This document shows, one piece after another, positions 34,728 through 45,356 of a stretch of DNA of 64,000 nt. The stretch comes from G965267185 sp965267185 (GTDB lineage: Bacteria; Pseudomonadota; Alphaproteobacteria; UBA6615): contig OZ253937.1 of NCBI GenBank assembly GCA_965267185.1, positions 3,844,001 to 3,908,000 on the forward strand, given 5' to 3'. The notes beneath the pieces were generated by a model that was not told the DNA's origin, made no database searches, and worked only from the letters and a program-made list of their open reading frames with translations. The stretch's first letter is position 1; the number at the start of each line of letters is the position of its first letter. A program made the translations under genes and the position numbers.

Positions 34728-37700
34728 TTAAAACGATGTTTTAAAATAAGACTGCAGCGGCGCGACTTCAAGACCGCCCACATTCATCGCTTCGATCGCC
34801 ATTAACGCCGCTCGCGCCCCGGCGACCGTGGTGTAGTAAGGGATGCGTTGGGTCAGCGCGGTGCGCCGCAAACTGTAGCTGTCGGCGATCGATTGAACGC
34901 CTTCGGTCGTATTGAATACGAGATCGATGTTGTTGTTCGCCATAGCGTCGACGATGTGGGGCCGGCCCTCTAGCACCTTGTTGATGGTCTCGACCGGGAT
35001 CTCCTGATCCTCGAACGCGCGCGCGGTGCCCCGCGTGGCGACGATCTCGAAGCCGAGCTCGGACAGGCGCCGCGCCAGATCGATCATGTCCGCCTTGTCG
35101 CGCTCGCGCACGGAGATAAAAACCCGCCCCGAAAGAGGCACCTGGGTGCCGCCGCCGAGCTGGGACTTAGCGAAGGCGAGGCCGAAATCCTTGTCGAGGC
35201 CCATCACCTCGCCGGTCGATTTCATCTCGGGCCCCAGAATCGTGTCGACGCCGGGGAACCGGGCGAACGGAAAGACCGATTCCTTGATCGCGATATGTCC
35301 GCGTTCCGGTGGCGGGCCGGCTGTTTTTTCGCCGAGCTCGAAGTCGTCGAGCAGCTCGCCCGCCATCAGCCGGGCCGCGACCTTGGCAATCGGCACGCCG
35401 GTCGCCTTAGCGACGAACGGAACGGTACGGCTTGCCCGCGGGTTGACCTCGATGATGAAGACTTCGTCGTCCTTGACCGCGAATTGCACGTTCATTAGGC
35501 CGACCACTTTCAGCGCGCGGGCTAACGCCGCCGACTGCCGTCGGATCTCGTCGAGCACGTCGTTGTTCAGCGAAAACGGCGGCAACGAGCAGGCGCTGTC
35601 GCCGCTATGGATGCCGGCCTCCTCGATATGTTCCATGATGCCGGCAACGTAGATGTCCCCGCTGGTGTCGCAGAGGGTGTCGACATCCACCTCGGTGGCG
35701 TCCTGCAGGAAGCTGTCGAGCAACACCGGGCTATCGCCGGAGACCTTCACGGCCTCGCTGATGTAGCGAACCACCCCATCCATATCGTGGACGATTTCCA
35801 TGGCGCGGCCGCCGAGTACGTAAGACGGCCGGATCAGCAGGGGAAACGATAGCGTTTCCGCCACCTTGAGCGCTTCCTCGGCGCTGGTCGCAAGCCCGTT
35901 TTCCGGCTGCCGCAAGCTCAACTCGTGCAGCATTCTTTGGAACCGCTGCCGGTCCTCCGCCAGGTCGATCGCATCCGGTGACGTGCCGAGGATTGGGATT
36001 TGGGCGGCTTCAAGCCCGCGGGCGAGCTTAAGCGGGGTTTGCCCGCCGAACTGAACGATTACGCCTTTGAGCGTACCGGTCTGTTGCTCCAGGCGGCAAA
36101 TCTCGATGACGTCTTCCGCGGTCAGCGGTTCGAAGTAGAGCCGGTCGGACGTGTCGTAGTCGGTGGACACCGTTTCCGGGTTGCAGTTGACCATGATGGT
36201 CTCGTACCCGGCTTCGTTCAGCGCGAAGACGGCGTGGACGCAGCAGTAGTCGAATTCAATCCCCTGGCCGATGCGGTTGGGGCCGCCGCCGAGAATGATC
36301 ACCTTCTCGCGCTCGCTCGGCTCGGCCTCGCACTCGCCCGGCTGAGCGGAATCGCCCTCATAGGCGGAATACATATAGGGCGTTTGGCTGGGGAACTCGG
36401 CGGCGCAGGTATCGATCCGCTTGTACACCGGCGTGACCGCCAAACTATGCCGCAACCCGGTGACCTCTGCTTCCGGTTGCTGGCTGAGTTCGGCCAGCCG
36501 GGCGTCCGAGAAACCCATTTTTTTCAACGCCAGCAGCCCGTCATAGTCGGCCGGCAGCCCGTTGGCTTTGATGCCTGCTTCCGTCTCGATAATGGCGGCG
36601 ATCTGTTCCAGGAACCACGGCTCGTAGTGGGTCACCCGGTGCACTTCGGCAAGCGGGACGCCGAGCCGCAGCGCTTGGGCGATGGTCAGCAGGCGGTCGG
36701 GGGTGGGCTGGCCGAGGGCGGCGCGTACGGCGTCGGGCTCGTAGCCTTCTTCGGCGTCCGGGGCGCGGGCCCCCGGTATCTCGATCTCGTTGAAACCTGT
36801 AAGGCCGGTCTCCATCGACCGGAGCGCTTTTTGCACGCTTTCGGCAAAGGTGCGGCCGACCGCCATCGCTTCGCCGACCGATCGCATGGAGGTGGTGAGA
36901 AGGGGTTCCGTGCCGGGAAACTTCTCGAAGGTGAAGCGCGGCATCTTGGTGACGACATAATCGATCGTCGGCTCGAAGCTGGCGGGCGTGACGCCGGTAA
37001 TGTCGTTGTCCAACTCGTCGAGCGTGTAGCCGACCGCCAGTTTCGCCGCCACCTTGGCGATGGGAAATCCGGTCGCTTTCGAGGCCAGCGCCGATGAGCG
37101 GCTGACCCGCGGGTTCATCTCGATCACCACCATGCGGCCGGTGCGCGGATGAATCGCGAACTGAACGTTCGAACCACCGGTTTCGACGCCGATCTCGCGC
37201 AGACAGGCGATCGAGGCATCGCGCATGATCTGGTATTCTTTGTCGGTCAAGGTCAGCGCCGGCGCCACCGTGATCGAATCGCCGGTATGCACGCCCATCG
37301 GATCGATGTTCTCGATGGAGCAGACGATGATGCAGTTGTCGGCTTTGTCGCGCACCACCTCCATCTCGTATTCTTTCCAGCCGAGAACCGATTCCTCGAC
37401 CAGCACCTCGGAGACCGGCGAGGCCGCGAGGCCGCCTTCGACGATCTCGAAATATTCCTCGCGGTTGTAGGCTACGCCGCCGCCCGTGCCCGCCAGGGTG
37501 AAGCTCGGCCGGATAATCGCCGGCAGGCCCACCTCGGCCAGCGCCGCTTCTGCCGTTTCACGGTCTCGCACGAGCGTGCTGATCGGCGATTCCAGGCCGA
37601 TCCGCGACATCGCCTCGCGGAACTGCAGCCGGTCTTCCGCCTTGTCGATCACATCGGCTTTTGCGCCGATCATCTCGACGCCATGCTCCTTCAAGGTGCC

Positions 37701-38015
37701 GTTACGCTCCAGCGTCAGGCACGTGTTGAGCGCGGTTTGGCCGCCCATGGTTGGCAGGATGGCGTCGGGCTTTTCTTGCTCAAGAATGCGGGCGACAAAC
37801 TCCGGCGTGATCGGCTCGATATAGGTGGCGTCGGCCATCGACGGATCGGTCATGATGGTCGCCGGATTCGAGTTCACCAGGATGACCCGGTAGCCCTCTT
37901 CGCGCAGTGCTTTGACCGCCTGGGTGCCCGAATAATCGAACTCGCACGCCTGGCCGATGACGATCGGTCCGGCACCGACGATCATGATCGAGGAGATGTC
38001 TTTGCGTGCGGGCAT
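34728..38015 (-). CDS. carB: Carbamoyl-phosphate synthase large subunit
   Basis: 1095 residues, complete. Two homologous halves each hold an ATP-grasp domain (first half GAGPIVIGQACEFDYSGTQA; second half GGGPNRIGQGIEFDYCCVHA), an oligomerisation domain between them and an allosteric domain at the C terminus. It makes carbamoyl phosphate from bicarbonate, ammonia (from CarA) and two ATP for arginine and pyrimidine synthesis. The start ATG at 38015 lies inside the downstream copy of a 28-bp duplication created by a DUF559 insertion; the ribosome site before it (GGAG 14 bases away) is poor. Confidence 0.97.
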   Translation of the reverse strand: MPARKDISSIMIVGAGPIVIGQACEFDYSGTQAVKALREEGYRVILVNSNPATIMTDPSMADATYIEPITPEFVARILEQEKPDAILPTMGGQTALNTCLTLERNGTLKEHGVEMIGAKADVIDKAEDRLQFREAMSRIGLESPISTLVRDRETAEAALAEVGLPAIIRPSFTLAGTGGGVAYNREEYFEIVEGGLAASPVSEVLVEESVLGWKEYEMEVVRDKADNCIIVCSIENIDPMGVHTGDSITVAPALTLTDKEYQIMRDASIACLREIGVETGGSNVQFAIHPRTGRMVVIEMNPRVSRSSALASKATGFPIAKVAAKLAVGYTLDELDNDITGVTPASFEPTIDYVVTKMPRFTFEKFPGTEPLLTTSMRSVGEAMAVGRTFAESVQKALRSMETGLTGFNEIEIPGARAPDAEEGYEPDAVRAALGQPTPDRLLTIAQALRLGVPLAEVHRVTHYEPWFLEQIAAIIETEAGIKANGLPADYDGLLALKKMGFSDARLAELSQQPEAEVTGLRHSLAVTPVYKRIDTCAAEFPSQTPYMYSAYEGDSAQPGECEAEPSEREKVIILGGGPNRIGQGIEFDYCCVHAVFALNEAGYETIMVNCNPETVSTDYDTSDRLYFEPLTAEDVIEICRLEQQTGTLKGVIVQFGGQTPLKLARGLEAAQIPILGTSPDAIDLAEDRQRFQRMLHELSLRQPENGLATSAEEALKVAETLSFPLLIRPSYVLGGRAMEIVHDMDGVVRYISEAVKVSGDSPVLLDSFLQDATEVDVDTLCDTSGDIYVAGIMEHIEEAGIHSGDSACSLPPFSLNNDVLDEIRRQSAALARALKVVGLMNVQFAVKDDEVFIIEVNPRASRTVPFVAKATGVPIAKVAARLMAGELLDDFELGEKTAGPPPERGHIAIKESVFPFARFPGVDTILGPEMKSTGEVMGLDKDFGLAFAKSQLGGGTQVPLSGRVFISVRERDKADMIDLARRLSELGFEIVATRGTARAFEDQEIPVETINKVLEGRPHIVDAMANNNIDLVFNTTEGVQSIADSYSLRRTALTQRIPYYTTVAGARAALMAIEAMNVGGLEVAPLQSYFKTSF
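37988..38015. repeat. Direct repeat, copy A (functional carB start)
   Basis: 28 bp covering the first nine codons of carB (MPARKDISS). It is identical to 38489-38516 except at one base (T at 38007, C at 38508). The pair flank the DUF559 cassette exactly. Confidence 0.9.
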
Positions 38016-38488
38016 TCTCTATACGGCTCCACTGCAGATTCCCTCCCCCCAGCGAGGGGGAGGGCTAGGGAGGGGGGGCTGTGCCCACAGCCCGCTGAAT
38101 TTCGGCGATAACGCCGTCCGTATTTGCCAGTACATCGTTGTTCCAAAACCGCACGACCCGGTAGCCACGTTCCTCAAGCCATTGGGTCCGCAGTTCGTCA
38201 TATTCCTTCTGATCCGCATGCTGCCCGCCGTCGATTTCGACGATGAGCTTTGCCTCAGGACAAAAGAAGTCGACGATATAAGACCCAATGGGCGTTTGGC
38301 GGCGAAACCGGAAGCCGTCCAGTTGTTTGCGACGCAGCCGAATCCATAATTTCGCCTCGGCTTCCGTCGGTCGCCGCCTAAGTTGTTTGGCGCGCTCGTT
38401 TGCCATGGAGCCATTGTACGCAGCGCCGCTGCCGCGGCGCGACCCCCCACCCCAACCCTCCCCCTCAAGGGGGGAGGGAGTTGATTTT
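38016..38488. mobile_element. DUF559 insertion cassette between carA and carB
   Basis: A 473-bp segment between two 28-bp direct repeats. Its ends carry hairpins with identical arms: CCCTCCCCC/GGGGGAGGG at 38041-38064 (loop CAGCGA) and 38456-38478 (loop TCAAG). Between them is one gene, a DUF559 nuclease-like protein. The repeats, symmetrical ends and single nuclease gene point to insertion with duplication of the target. No transposase of known type is present. Confidence 0.75.
38065..38406 (-). CDS. DUF559 (Vsr-like PD-(D/E)XK) putative endonuclease
   Basis: 113 residues, full length for the family. N-terminal RAKQLRRRPTEAEAKLWIRLRRKQLDG is the DUF559 signature; the nuclease core reads IVDFFCPEAKLIVEIDGGQH with candidate catalytic D46, E57, D59 and H63, related to very-short-patch repair and other PD-(D/E)XK nucleases. 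It lies within a repeat-bounded cassette, splitting carA from carB. Its own G/C-rich hairpin flanks and single-gene content suggest a selfish or homing role rather than pyrimidine metabolism (inference). Confidence 0.88.
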   Translation of the reverse strand: MANERAKQLRRRPTEAEAKLWIRLRRKQLDGFRFRRQTPIGSYIVDFFCPEAKLIVEIDGGQHADQKEYDELRTQWLEERGYRVVRFWNNDVLANTDGVIAEIQRAVGTAPPP

Positions 38489-38516
38489 TCGAGGAGATGT
38501 CTTTGCGCGCGGGCAT
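38489..38516. repeat. Direct repeat, copy B (original carB start, now orphaned)
   Basis: 28-bp copy of the carB start, 501 bp upstream of copy A. Its ATG at 38516 sits 4 bp before the carA stop, as expected for the ancestral carA-carB junction, but now opens a frame that reads through the cassette for 165 codons and stops at 38019, 3 bases before the rebuilt carB ATG. Confidence 0.88.
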
Positions 38517-38519
38517 GAT

Positions 38520-39692
38520 CTATCTCGCCTCCTCGATCATGCCGATAAAACGCTCGAACAGATAATGGGCGTCGTGGGGGCCGGGAGAGGCCTCGGGGTG
38601 GTACTGAACCGAGAACACTGGCCGGTCGGTGACCCGTAGGCCTTCGACGCTCTGGTCGAATAGCGAGCGGTGTGTGGTCACGACGTTGTCGGGCAGGGAG
38701 TCATCGACCACAACAAACCCGTGGTTTTGGCTGGTGATCTCAACCTTGCCGGTCTCCAAGTCTTTGACCGGATGGTTGGCCCCGCGGTGGCCGTGATGCA
38801 TCTTTTCAGTGCGCGCGCCGAGCGCCAGCGCCAGCATTTGATGGCCCAGGCAGATGCCGAACACCGGCAGGCCGGTGGCGACCACCTCGCGGATCATCGG
38901 CACCGCATACTCGCCGGTGGCGGCGGGGTCGCCCGGACCGTTGGACAGAAACACGCCGTCGGGGTTGTGGCGAAGGACTTCTTCAGCGGTCGATGCGGCG
39001 GGCACGACCGTAACCTTGCAGCCCAGATCGGCCAGGCAGCGCAGGATGTTGTGCTTGGCGCCGAAATCGACAGCGACCACGTGATGTTTGGCCGCATCGA
39101 GCGTGCCGTAACCCTCGCCGAGGCGCCACTGGGTCTGCGTCCAGTCATAAGTCTGGGTGCAGGAGACTTCGGCGGCGAGATCCATGCCTTCCAGGCCCGG
39201 CCAATCGTTGGCGGCAGCTTCTAAAGCCGCCGGGTTGATGCCGCCGTCGGGCTGATGAACGATCGCGCCGTTGGGGGCGCCGCCATCGCGGATCCCGCGA
39301 GTGAGCCGCCGTGTGTCGACGCCGGCGATACCGATCAGGTTCATGGAACGCAGCCACTCGTCGAGATGTTGCGTGGCGCGCCAGTTGGCGGGATCGCTGA
39401 TGTCGGCGCGCAGGATACAGCCGCGCGCTGCCGGTACGTTGGTTTCGATGTCTTCGGCGTTGGCGCCGACATTGCCGATATGAGGAAAGGTGAAGGTGAT
39501 GATCTGACCGGCGTAGGAGGGATCGGTCATGATCTCCTGGTAACCGGTCATCGATGTATTGAAACAAACTTCGCCGACGGCGGCGCCCGTTGCGCCGACG
39601 CCGCGCGCCCAAAAAACCGTTCCGTCGGCCAGCACTAACGCGCCGGTCGCCCCTCCGGGCTGGCTCCGGTCGTTCCGCGCGTCAGCGGCCAT
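38520..39692 (-). CDS. carA: Carbamoyl-phosphate synthase small subunit (glutamine amidotransferase)
   Basis: 390 residues. The N-terminal CPSase domain (GALVLADGTVFWARGVGA; GEVCFNTSMTGYQEIMTDPSY) is followed by a class I glutamine amidotransferase domain with nucleophile Cys in FGICLGHQMLALALG and the His-Glu pair in QYHPEASPGPHD. It supplies ammonia to CarB. The leader upstream holds two stable hairpins. Its transcript must cross the DUF559 cassette to reach carB unless carB has another promoter. Confidence 0.96.
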   Translation of the reverse strand: MAADARNDRSQPGGATGALVLADGTVFWARGVGATGAAVGEVCFNTSMTGYQEIMTDPSYAGQIITFTFPHIGNVGANAEDIETNVPAARGCILRADISDPANWRATQHLDEWLRSMNLIGIAGVDTRRLTRGIRDGGAPNGAIVHQPDGGINPAALEAAANDWPGLEGMDLAAEVSCTQTYDWTQTQWRLGEGYGTLDAAKHHVVAVDFGAKHNILRCLADLGCKVTVVPAASTAEEVLRHNPDGVFLSNGPGDPAATGEYAVPMIREVVATGLPVFGICLGHQMLALALGARTEKMHHGHRGANHPVKDLETGKVEITSQNHGFVVVDDSLPDNVVTTHRSLFDQSVEGLRVTDRPVFSVQYHPEASPGPHDAHYLFERFIGMIEEAR

Positions 39693-39714
39693 GCAAGTGG
39701 GTTCCTTCTCGCTA

Positions 39715-39791
39715 GCGGCGCAAGCGCCGCCAGTATCCTATTTTACCGCGGAGGCCCTGTATCGGGCCGTGCGCGCCGCCTCCCGGCGCGC
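39715..39791 (-). promoter_or_regulatory. carA leader with two stem-loops
   Basis: GCGGCGC/GCGCCGC (39715-39730, 2-base loop) lies about 25 bases before the carA start, and GCGCGCCG/CGGCGCGC (39771-39791, loop reads GGAGG on the minus strand) further up. No U-run follows either, so they are not simple terminators. Pyrimidine-linked control is possible but unsupported beyond position. Confidence 0.4.
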
Positions 39792-39949
39792 AAATTGCGC
39801 GTTGTTTAAGCTAGCTGGGTCGAGTCGTCAACCTTTCGTATGAATAGAAAAAATATTAAATAACAATGGGTTACATATAAATTCCGAATTTGCTATCGGT
39901 TCCTAAATCGGCTACCGTCTGCGCCTTCTCCCCGACATCGATGATTGGC

Positions 39950-40411
39950 ATGCTGCGAAACGCAATTCCAGAAGCATTGAAGGCCGCGCTCAAGGATCAG
40001 GACAAGCGTGCGGTGTCGACCGTGCGGCTGATCATGGCGGCCCTGAAGGACCGTGATATCGCGGCACGCAGCAAGGGCAACACCGAAGGTGTGAGCGACG
40101 ACGAAATTCTGCAGATGCTGCAAACCATGGTGAAGCAGCGCCGCGATTCCATAGAGATGTATGAGAAGGGCGGCCGTCTCGAACTGGCCGAGCGGGAGCA
40201 GGAAGAGATTGAAATCATCGAACGCTTTCTGCCCCAGCAACTCGGCGACAGCGAGATTGGCGCGGCGGTCGACCAGGTGATCGCCGATGTGGAGGCCGGG
40301 GGGCTCAAGGATATGGGTAAGGTGATGAGCGCCCTGCGCGAGCGTTACGCCGGACAGATGGATTTCGGCAAGGCGAGCGCGTTGGTGAAGGAAAAGCTCG
40401 GCGCCGGTTAG
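39950..40411 (+). CDS. GatB/YqeY domain-containing protein
   Basis: 153 residues from the ATG reading MLRNAIPEALKAALKDQDKRAVSTVRLIMAALKDRDI, the usual family start; an ATG three codons earlier is the alternative, and no strong ribosome site marks either. The family shares the C-terminal tRNA-binding-like domain of the GatB amidotransferase and is often next to dnaG and rpoD in alphaproteobacteria, as here. Exact role unknown; a link to tRNA-dependent amidation is usually assumed. Divergent from carA. Confidence 0.92.
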   Translation: MLRNAIPEALKAALKDQDKRAVSTVRLIMAALKDRDIAARSKGNTEGVSDDEILQMLQTMVKQRRDSIEMYEKGGRLELAEREQEEIEIIERFLPQQLGDSEIGAAVDQVIADVEAGGLKDMGKVMSALRERYAGQMDFGKASALVKEKLGAG

Positions 40412-40576
40412 CGCGGCGAAGTTATCCCCGAACTCTGTGTAATTAGACCGGCTTTCCGATACCTCCGGAAAGGCTGCGCAGGCTATTATGGTTGGCTCAC
40501 GTGCCTGATTCGACTCCGGTCGGTGTGGCTAACTACGAACAGCCAACGATAAAACGCTCACTGCCGGTCGCCGCCC

Positions 40577-42376
40577 ATGGCCTTTCCGCCCCAATTCCTC
40601 GATGAGCTGCGCGCCCGCATTTCGGTGTCGGAAGTCATCGCGCCGAAAGTCCGGCTAACCCGGCGCGGGCGGGAATCGACCGGCCTGTGTCCGTTCCACA
40701 ACGAAAAAACGCCGTCGTTCACCGCCAACGACGATAAGGGCTTCTATCATTGCTTCGGCTGCGGTGCCCATGGCGACATCATCAGCTTCGTCATGGAGAC
40801 CGAAGGGTTGAGCTTTCCCGAGGCGGTGGAGAAGCTGGCGGCGATGGCCGGACTCGCGGTACCGCGCCAGTCGCCTGAAGACCGGGAACGCGCCAAGGAC
40901 CGCGCGACGCTCCAGCAGGTCATGGAGCAGGCCTGCGGCTGGTTCGAGAACCAATTGGCGCAGCCGGGCGGGCGCGCGGCGTTGGAGTATCTTCGGGGAC
41001 GGGGGTTTTCCGATGAAACTATTGGCAAGTTTCGCCTCGGCTATGCGCCGGACGGACGCGGCCGGTTGCGTCAGGCGTTGGAAGGGCGCGGCATTACGCT
41101 GGAACAGATCACCGAGGGTGGGCTGGTCAAACTGCCCGAGGGCGGCGGTGAGCCGCGCGACTACTTCTTCAACCGGGTGATCTTTCCGATCACCGACCGG
41201 CGCGGCCAGGTGATCGCGTTCGGCGGCCGTATTCTCGGCGACGGACAGCCGAAATACCTCAATTCGCCGGAGACGTCTTTATTCCACAAGGGCCGGGTCC
41301 TCTATAACTGGGCCCGCGCCCGCGAAACCGCGCGCGAGGCCGGCACCGTCGTGGTCGTCGAAGGCTATACGGATGTAATTGCCCTTGCGCAGGCCGGCTT
41401 GCCCCACGCGGTGGCACCGCTCGGCACGGCGTTGACCGAAGAGCAGATACTCGCGCTCTGGCGCATGGCCGATGAGCCGGTGCTGTGTTTCGACGGCGAC
41501 AATGCGGGCCAGCGGGCCGCCTTTCGCGCGGCGGAGCGTGCGCTGCCGCTGCTCCAGCCCGGCAAGTCATTGCGGTTCGTCGCGCTGCCTGCCGGTGAGG
41601 ACCCGGACAGCTTAGTTCGCGCGCGCGGACGCAACGGTTTCGAGGCGCTGCTGCAGAAGGCCCGGCCACTGGTCGACGTGATTTGGGCGCTCGAGGCGGG
41701 CAGCGGCAAGCTCACCACGCCCGAACAACGCGCCGCCCTGGATCGCCGCTTAAACCAGCATGTTAGCCAGATTGCGGACCGAGGTGTGCAGTACCACTAT
41801 CAGCAGCAGCTTCGCGAGCGCTCGCGCGCGCTGTTCCGGCGGAACGCCGGCCCGCGAACGCCGTTCGGCGGCCGCGGCGAAGCGCCCGTTGCGGCGGCAA
41901 ATTTGCGGCCCCGCGGCGATCTGGAGGCGTTGCGGGAACAACAGGAACGTGTACTAATTTCAATAATTATTAACCATAGCGAGCTAGTCCATAACGCTAC
42001 CGAAGAACTAGCGGATATCTCCCTCACAAATACGGAACTTGACAGGATATTGCGGGAGATTTTAAACGTCGCGGTCGATCAACCGGAGCTTGACAGTACG
42101 GCCCTGAAACGCCATCTCATTGAGTGCGGATACGAAAAGCCATTGGCCGCCGTACTGAATGCGACAACTTACCGGCAAGCGTTGTTCGCGGCACCTGACG
42201 CCCCGGCGGATGATGCGGCGAAAGCGCTTGGTGATATCGTTGCGTGGCACAGGCGGGACCGGCTAGCGGTAGATCGTGCGGCGGCGAAACGGGATCTTGC
42301 GGACGACATGACCTCTGAAAACAGCGAACGGCTGCTGGAAATCGTCCGTGAACAAACAAATACGGGCAGACTCTAG
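40577..42376 (+). CDS. dnaG: DNA primase
   Basis: 599 residues. The CHC2 zinc ribbon is C38, H41, C59, C62 (LCPFHNEKTPS...HCFGCG). The TOPRIM catalytic core shows VVEGYTDVIALAQAG near residue 259 and FDGDNAGQRAA near 305. The C-terminal helicase-binding region is AT-richer in codons (41950-42070) than the rest of the gene and diverged. It makes RNA primers for replication. Middle gene of yqeY-dnaG-rpoD, the alphaproteobacterial version of the macromolecular synthesis operon (rpsU is absent). Confidence 0.96.
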   Translation: MAFPPQFLDELRARISVSEVIAPKVRLTRRGRESTGLCPFHNEKTPSFTANDDKGFYHCFGCGAHGDIISFVMETEGLSFPEAVEKLAAMAGLAVPRQSPEDRERAKDRATLQQVMEQACGWFENQLAQPGGRAALEYLRGRGFSDETIGKFRLGYAPDGRGRLRQALEGRGITLEQITEGGLVKLPEGGGEPRDYFFNRVIFPITDRRGQVIAFGGRILGDGQPKYLNSPETSLFHKGRVLYNWARARETAREAGTVVVVEGYTDVIALAQAGLPHAVAPLGTALTEEQILALWRMADEPVLCFDGDNAGQRAAFRAAERALPLLQPGKSLRFVALPAGEDPDSLVRARGRNGFEALLQKARPLVDVIWALEAGSGKLTTPEQRAALDRRLNQHVSQIADRGVQYHYQQQLRERSRALFRRNAGPRTPFGGRGEAPVAAANLRPRGDLEALREQQERVLISIIINHSELVHNATEELADISLTNTELDRILREILNVAVDQPELDSTALKRHLIECGYEKPLAAVLNATTYRQALFAAPDAPADDAAKALGDIVAWHRRDRLAVDRAAAKRDLADDMTSENSERLLEIVREQTNTGRL

Positions 42377-42434
42377 TGTCATGATTGACCGGCGCTGATG
42401 AAGCGCCAGCGGGTTTGTCTGTAATGGGGTGATA

Positions 42435-44477
<2,043 letters not shown>

Positions 44478-44523
44478 GCGCCTAGGGGCCTCTGGGCTTA
44501 GAGGCTGCGGCTGAGGGATACCC

Positions 44524-44865
44524 GTGCCGCCGAAAATCAATCCGCTAAAGCTGAACAAGCTGCAGCTGCGCACGCTGGCGTTGGCGCAGGTGCTGGCTAA
44601 CGATCCCAATTCGGGCCGGCGCGACGATGGGAGCGGCGAGGTAACTCTGACCAACCTGCCGCGTCCCCATGGCGATCACGTGCATGTGGGCGAGTTCGTG
44701 GTGTCGGCGCGCGACGCCAGCGGTTTCGCCAATCCCGCCGTGTGGGTGGCGCTGGCACGCAAGGGGCTGACGCGCACTGAGGCGATGGGTGTGGTGTTGA
44801 CGGTCGAGGGCTTGAACTACGAAACCGGTTTGGGCGATCGTTTCGTGAAACCGTCCGATCACTAG
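44524..44865 (+). CDS. Conserved hypothetical protein downstream of rpoD
   Basis: 113 residues from a GTG (MPPKINPLKLNKLQLRTLALAQVLA). The middle has a His-rich stretch, PRPHGDHVHVGEFVVSARDASGF, that could bind a metal; the end is VVLTVEGLNYETGLGDRFVKPS. I do not recognise a family with a known function. It starts 46 bp after rpoD and is followed after 17 bp by the YaiI/YqxD gene on the same strand, so it may be read from the rpoD transcript. Confidence 0.75.
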   Translation: MPPKINPLKLNKLQLRTLALAQVLANDPNSGRRDDGSGEVTLTNLPRPHGDHVHVGEFVVSARDASGFANPAVWVALARKGLTRTEAMGVVLTVEGLNYETGLGDRFVKPSDH

Positions 44866-44882
44866 CGGCGGACCTTCTACTC

Positions 44883-45335
44883 TTGGAAATCTATGTCGAC
44901 GGTGACGCCTGTCCGGTAAAAGACGAGGTGCTGCGCGTCGCAACCCGCCACGGCGTGACCGTGCATATGGTCGGCAATAGTTGGTTGCGCCACGGCGGCG
45001 ATAACCCGCTGATCCACCGCGTCGTCGTGCCCGAAAGCCCGGATGCCGCCGACGACTGGATCGCTGAGCATATCGGCGCGGGCGATATTGCGGTCACCAG
45101 CGATATTCCGCTCGCGGCCCGCTGTCTCGAGAAAGGCGCCCACGCGCTCGGCGCGACCGGCAACGCCTTTACGCCGGAGAACATCGGCAATGCGCTGGCG
45201 ATGCGCGAGCTAAAGAGCCATCTGCGCGAGACCGATCAAGGCGGCAACTACAACGCATCCTTCACGAAACAGGACCGTTCGCGTTTTCTGCAAGCGCTGG
45301 AAAATGCAATTCAAACAGCGGGCCGGACGAGGTGA
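44883..45335 (+). CDS. YaiI/YqxD (DUF188) family protein
   Basis: 150 residues from a TTG start (MEIYVDGDACPVKDEVLRVATRHG), the expected family N terminus. The DGDACPVK motif with conserved Asp residues, the D-x-x-I/A pattern in DDWIAEHIGAGDIAVTSDIPLAARCLEKG and the C-terminal FLQALENAI are typical of this PIN-like family. A nuclease activity has been predicted from the fold but is not shown. Last gene of the rpoD-side run, converging with tetR. Confidence 0.92.
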   Translation: MEIYVDGDACPVKDEVLRVATRHGVTVHMVGNSWLRHGGDNPLIHRVVVPESPDAADDWIAEHIGAGDIAVTSDIPLAARCLEKGAHALGATGNAFTPENIGNALAMRELKSHLRETDQGGNYNASFTKQDRSRFLQALENAIQTAGRTR

Positions 45336-45356
45336 CAGGGCAGTACGCCGCCCGTC

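Noticed and set aside
36000..37097. 365-codon frame antisense to carB
   Set aside because: Lies wholly inside carB on the other strand; no ribosome site and no family resemblance.
38019..38516. 165-codon frame starting with the carB N terminus as a protein-coding gene
   Set aside because: It arises from the orphaned carB start reading through the DUF559 cassette out of frame with the nuclease gene; the product is not protein-like. Kept only as a possible coupling device.
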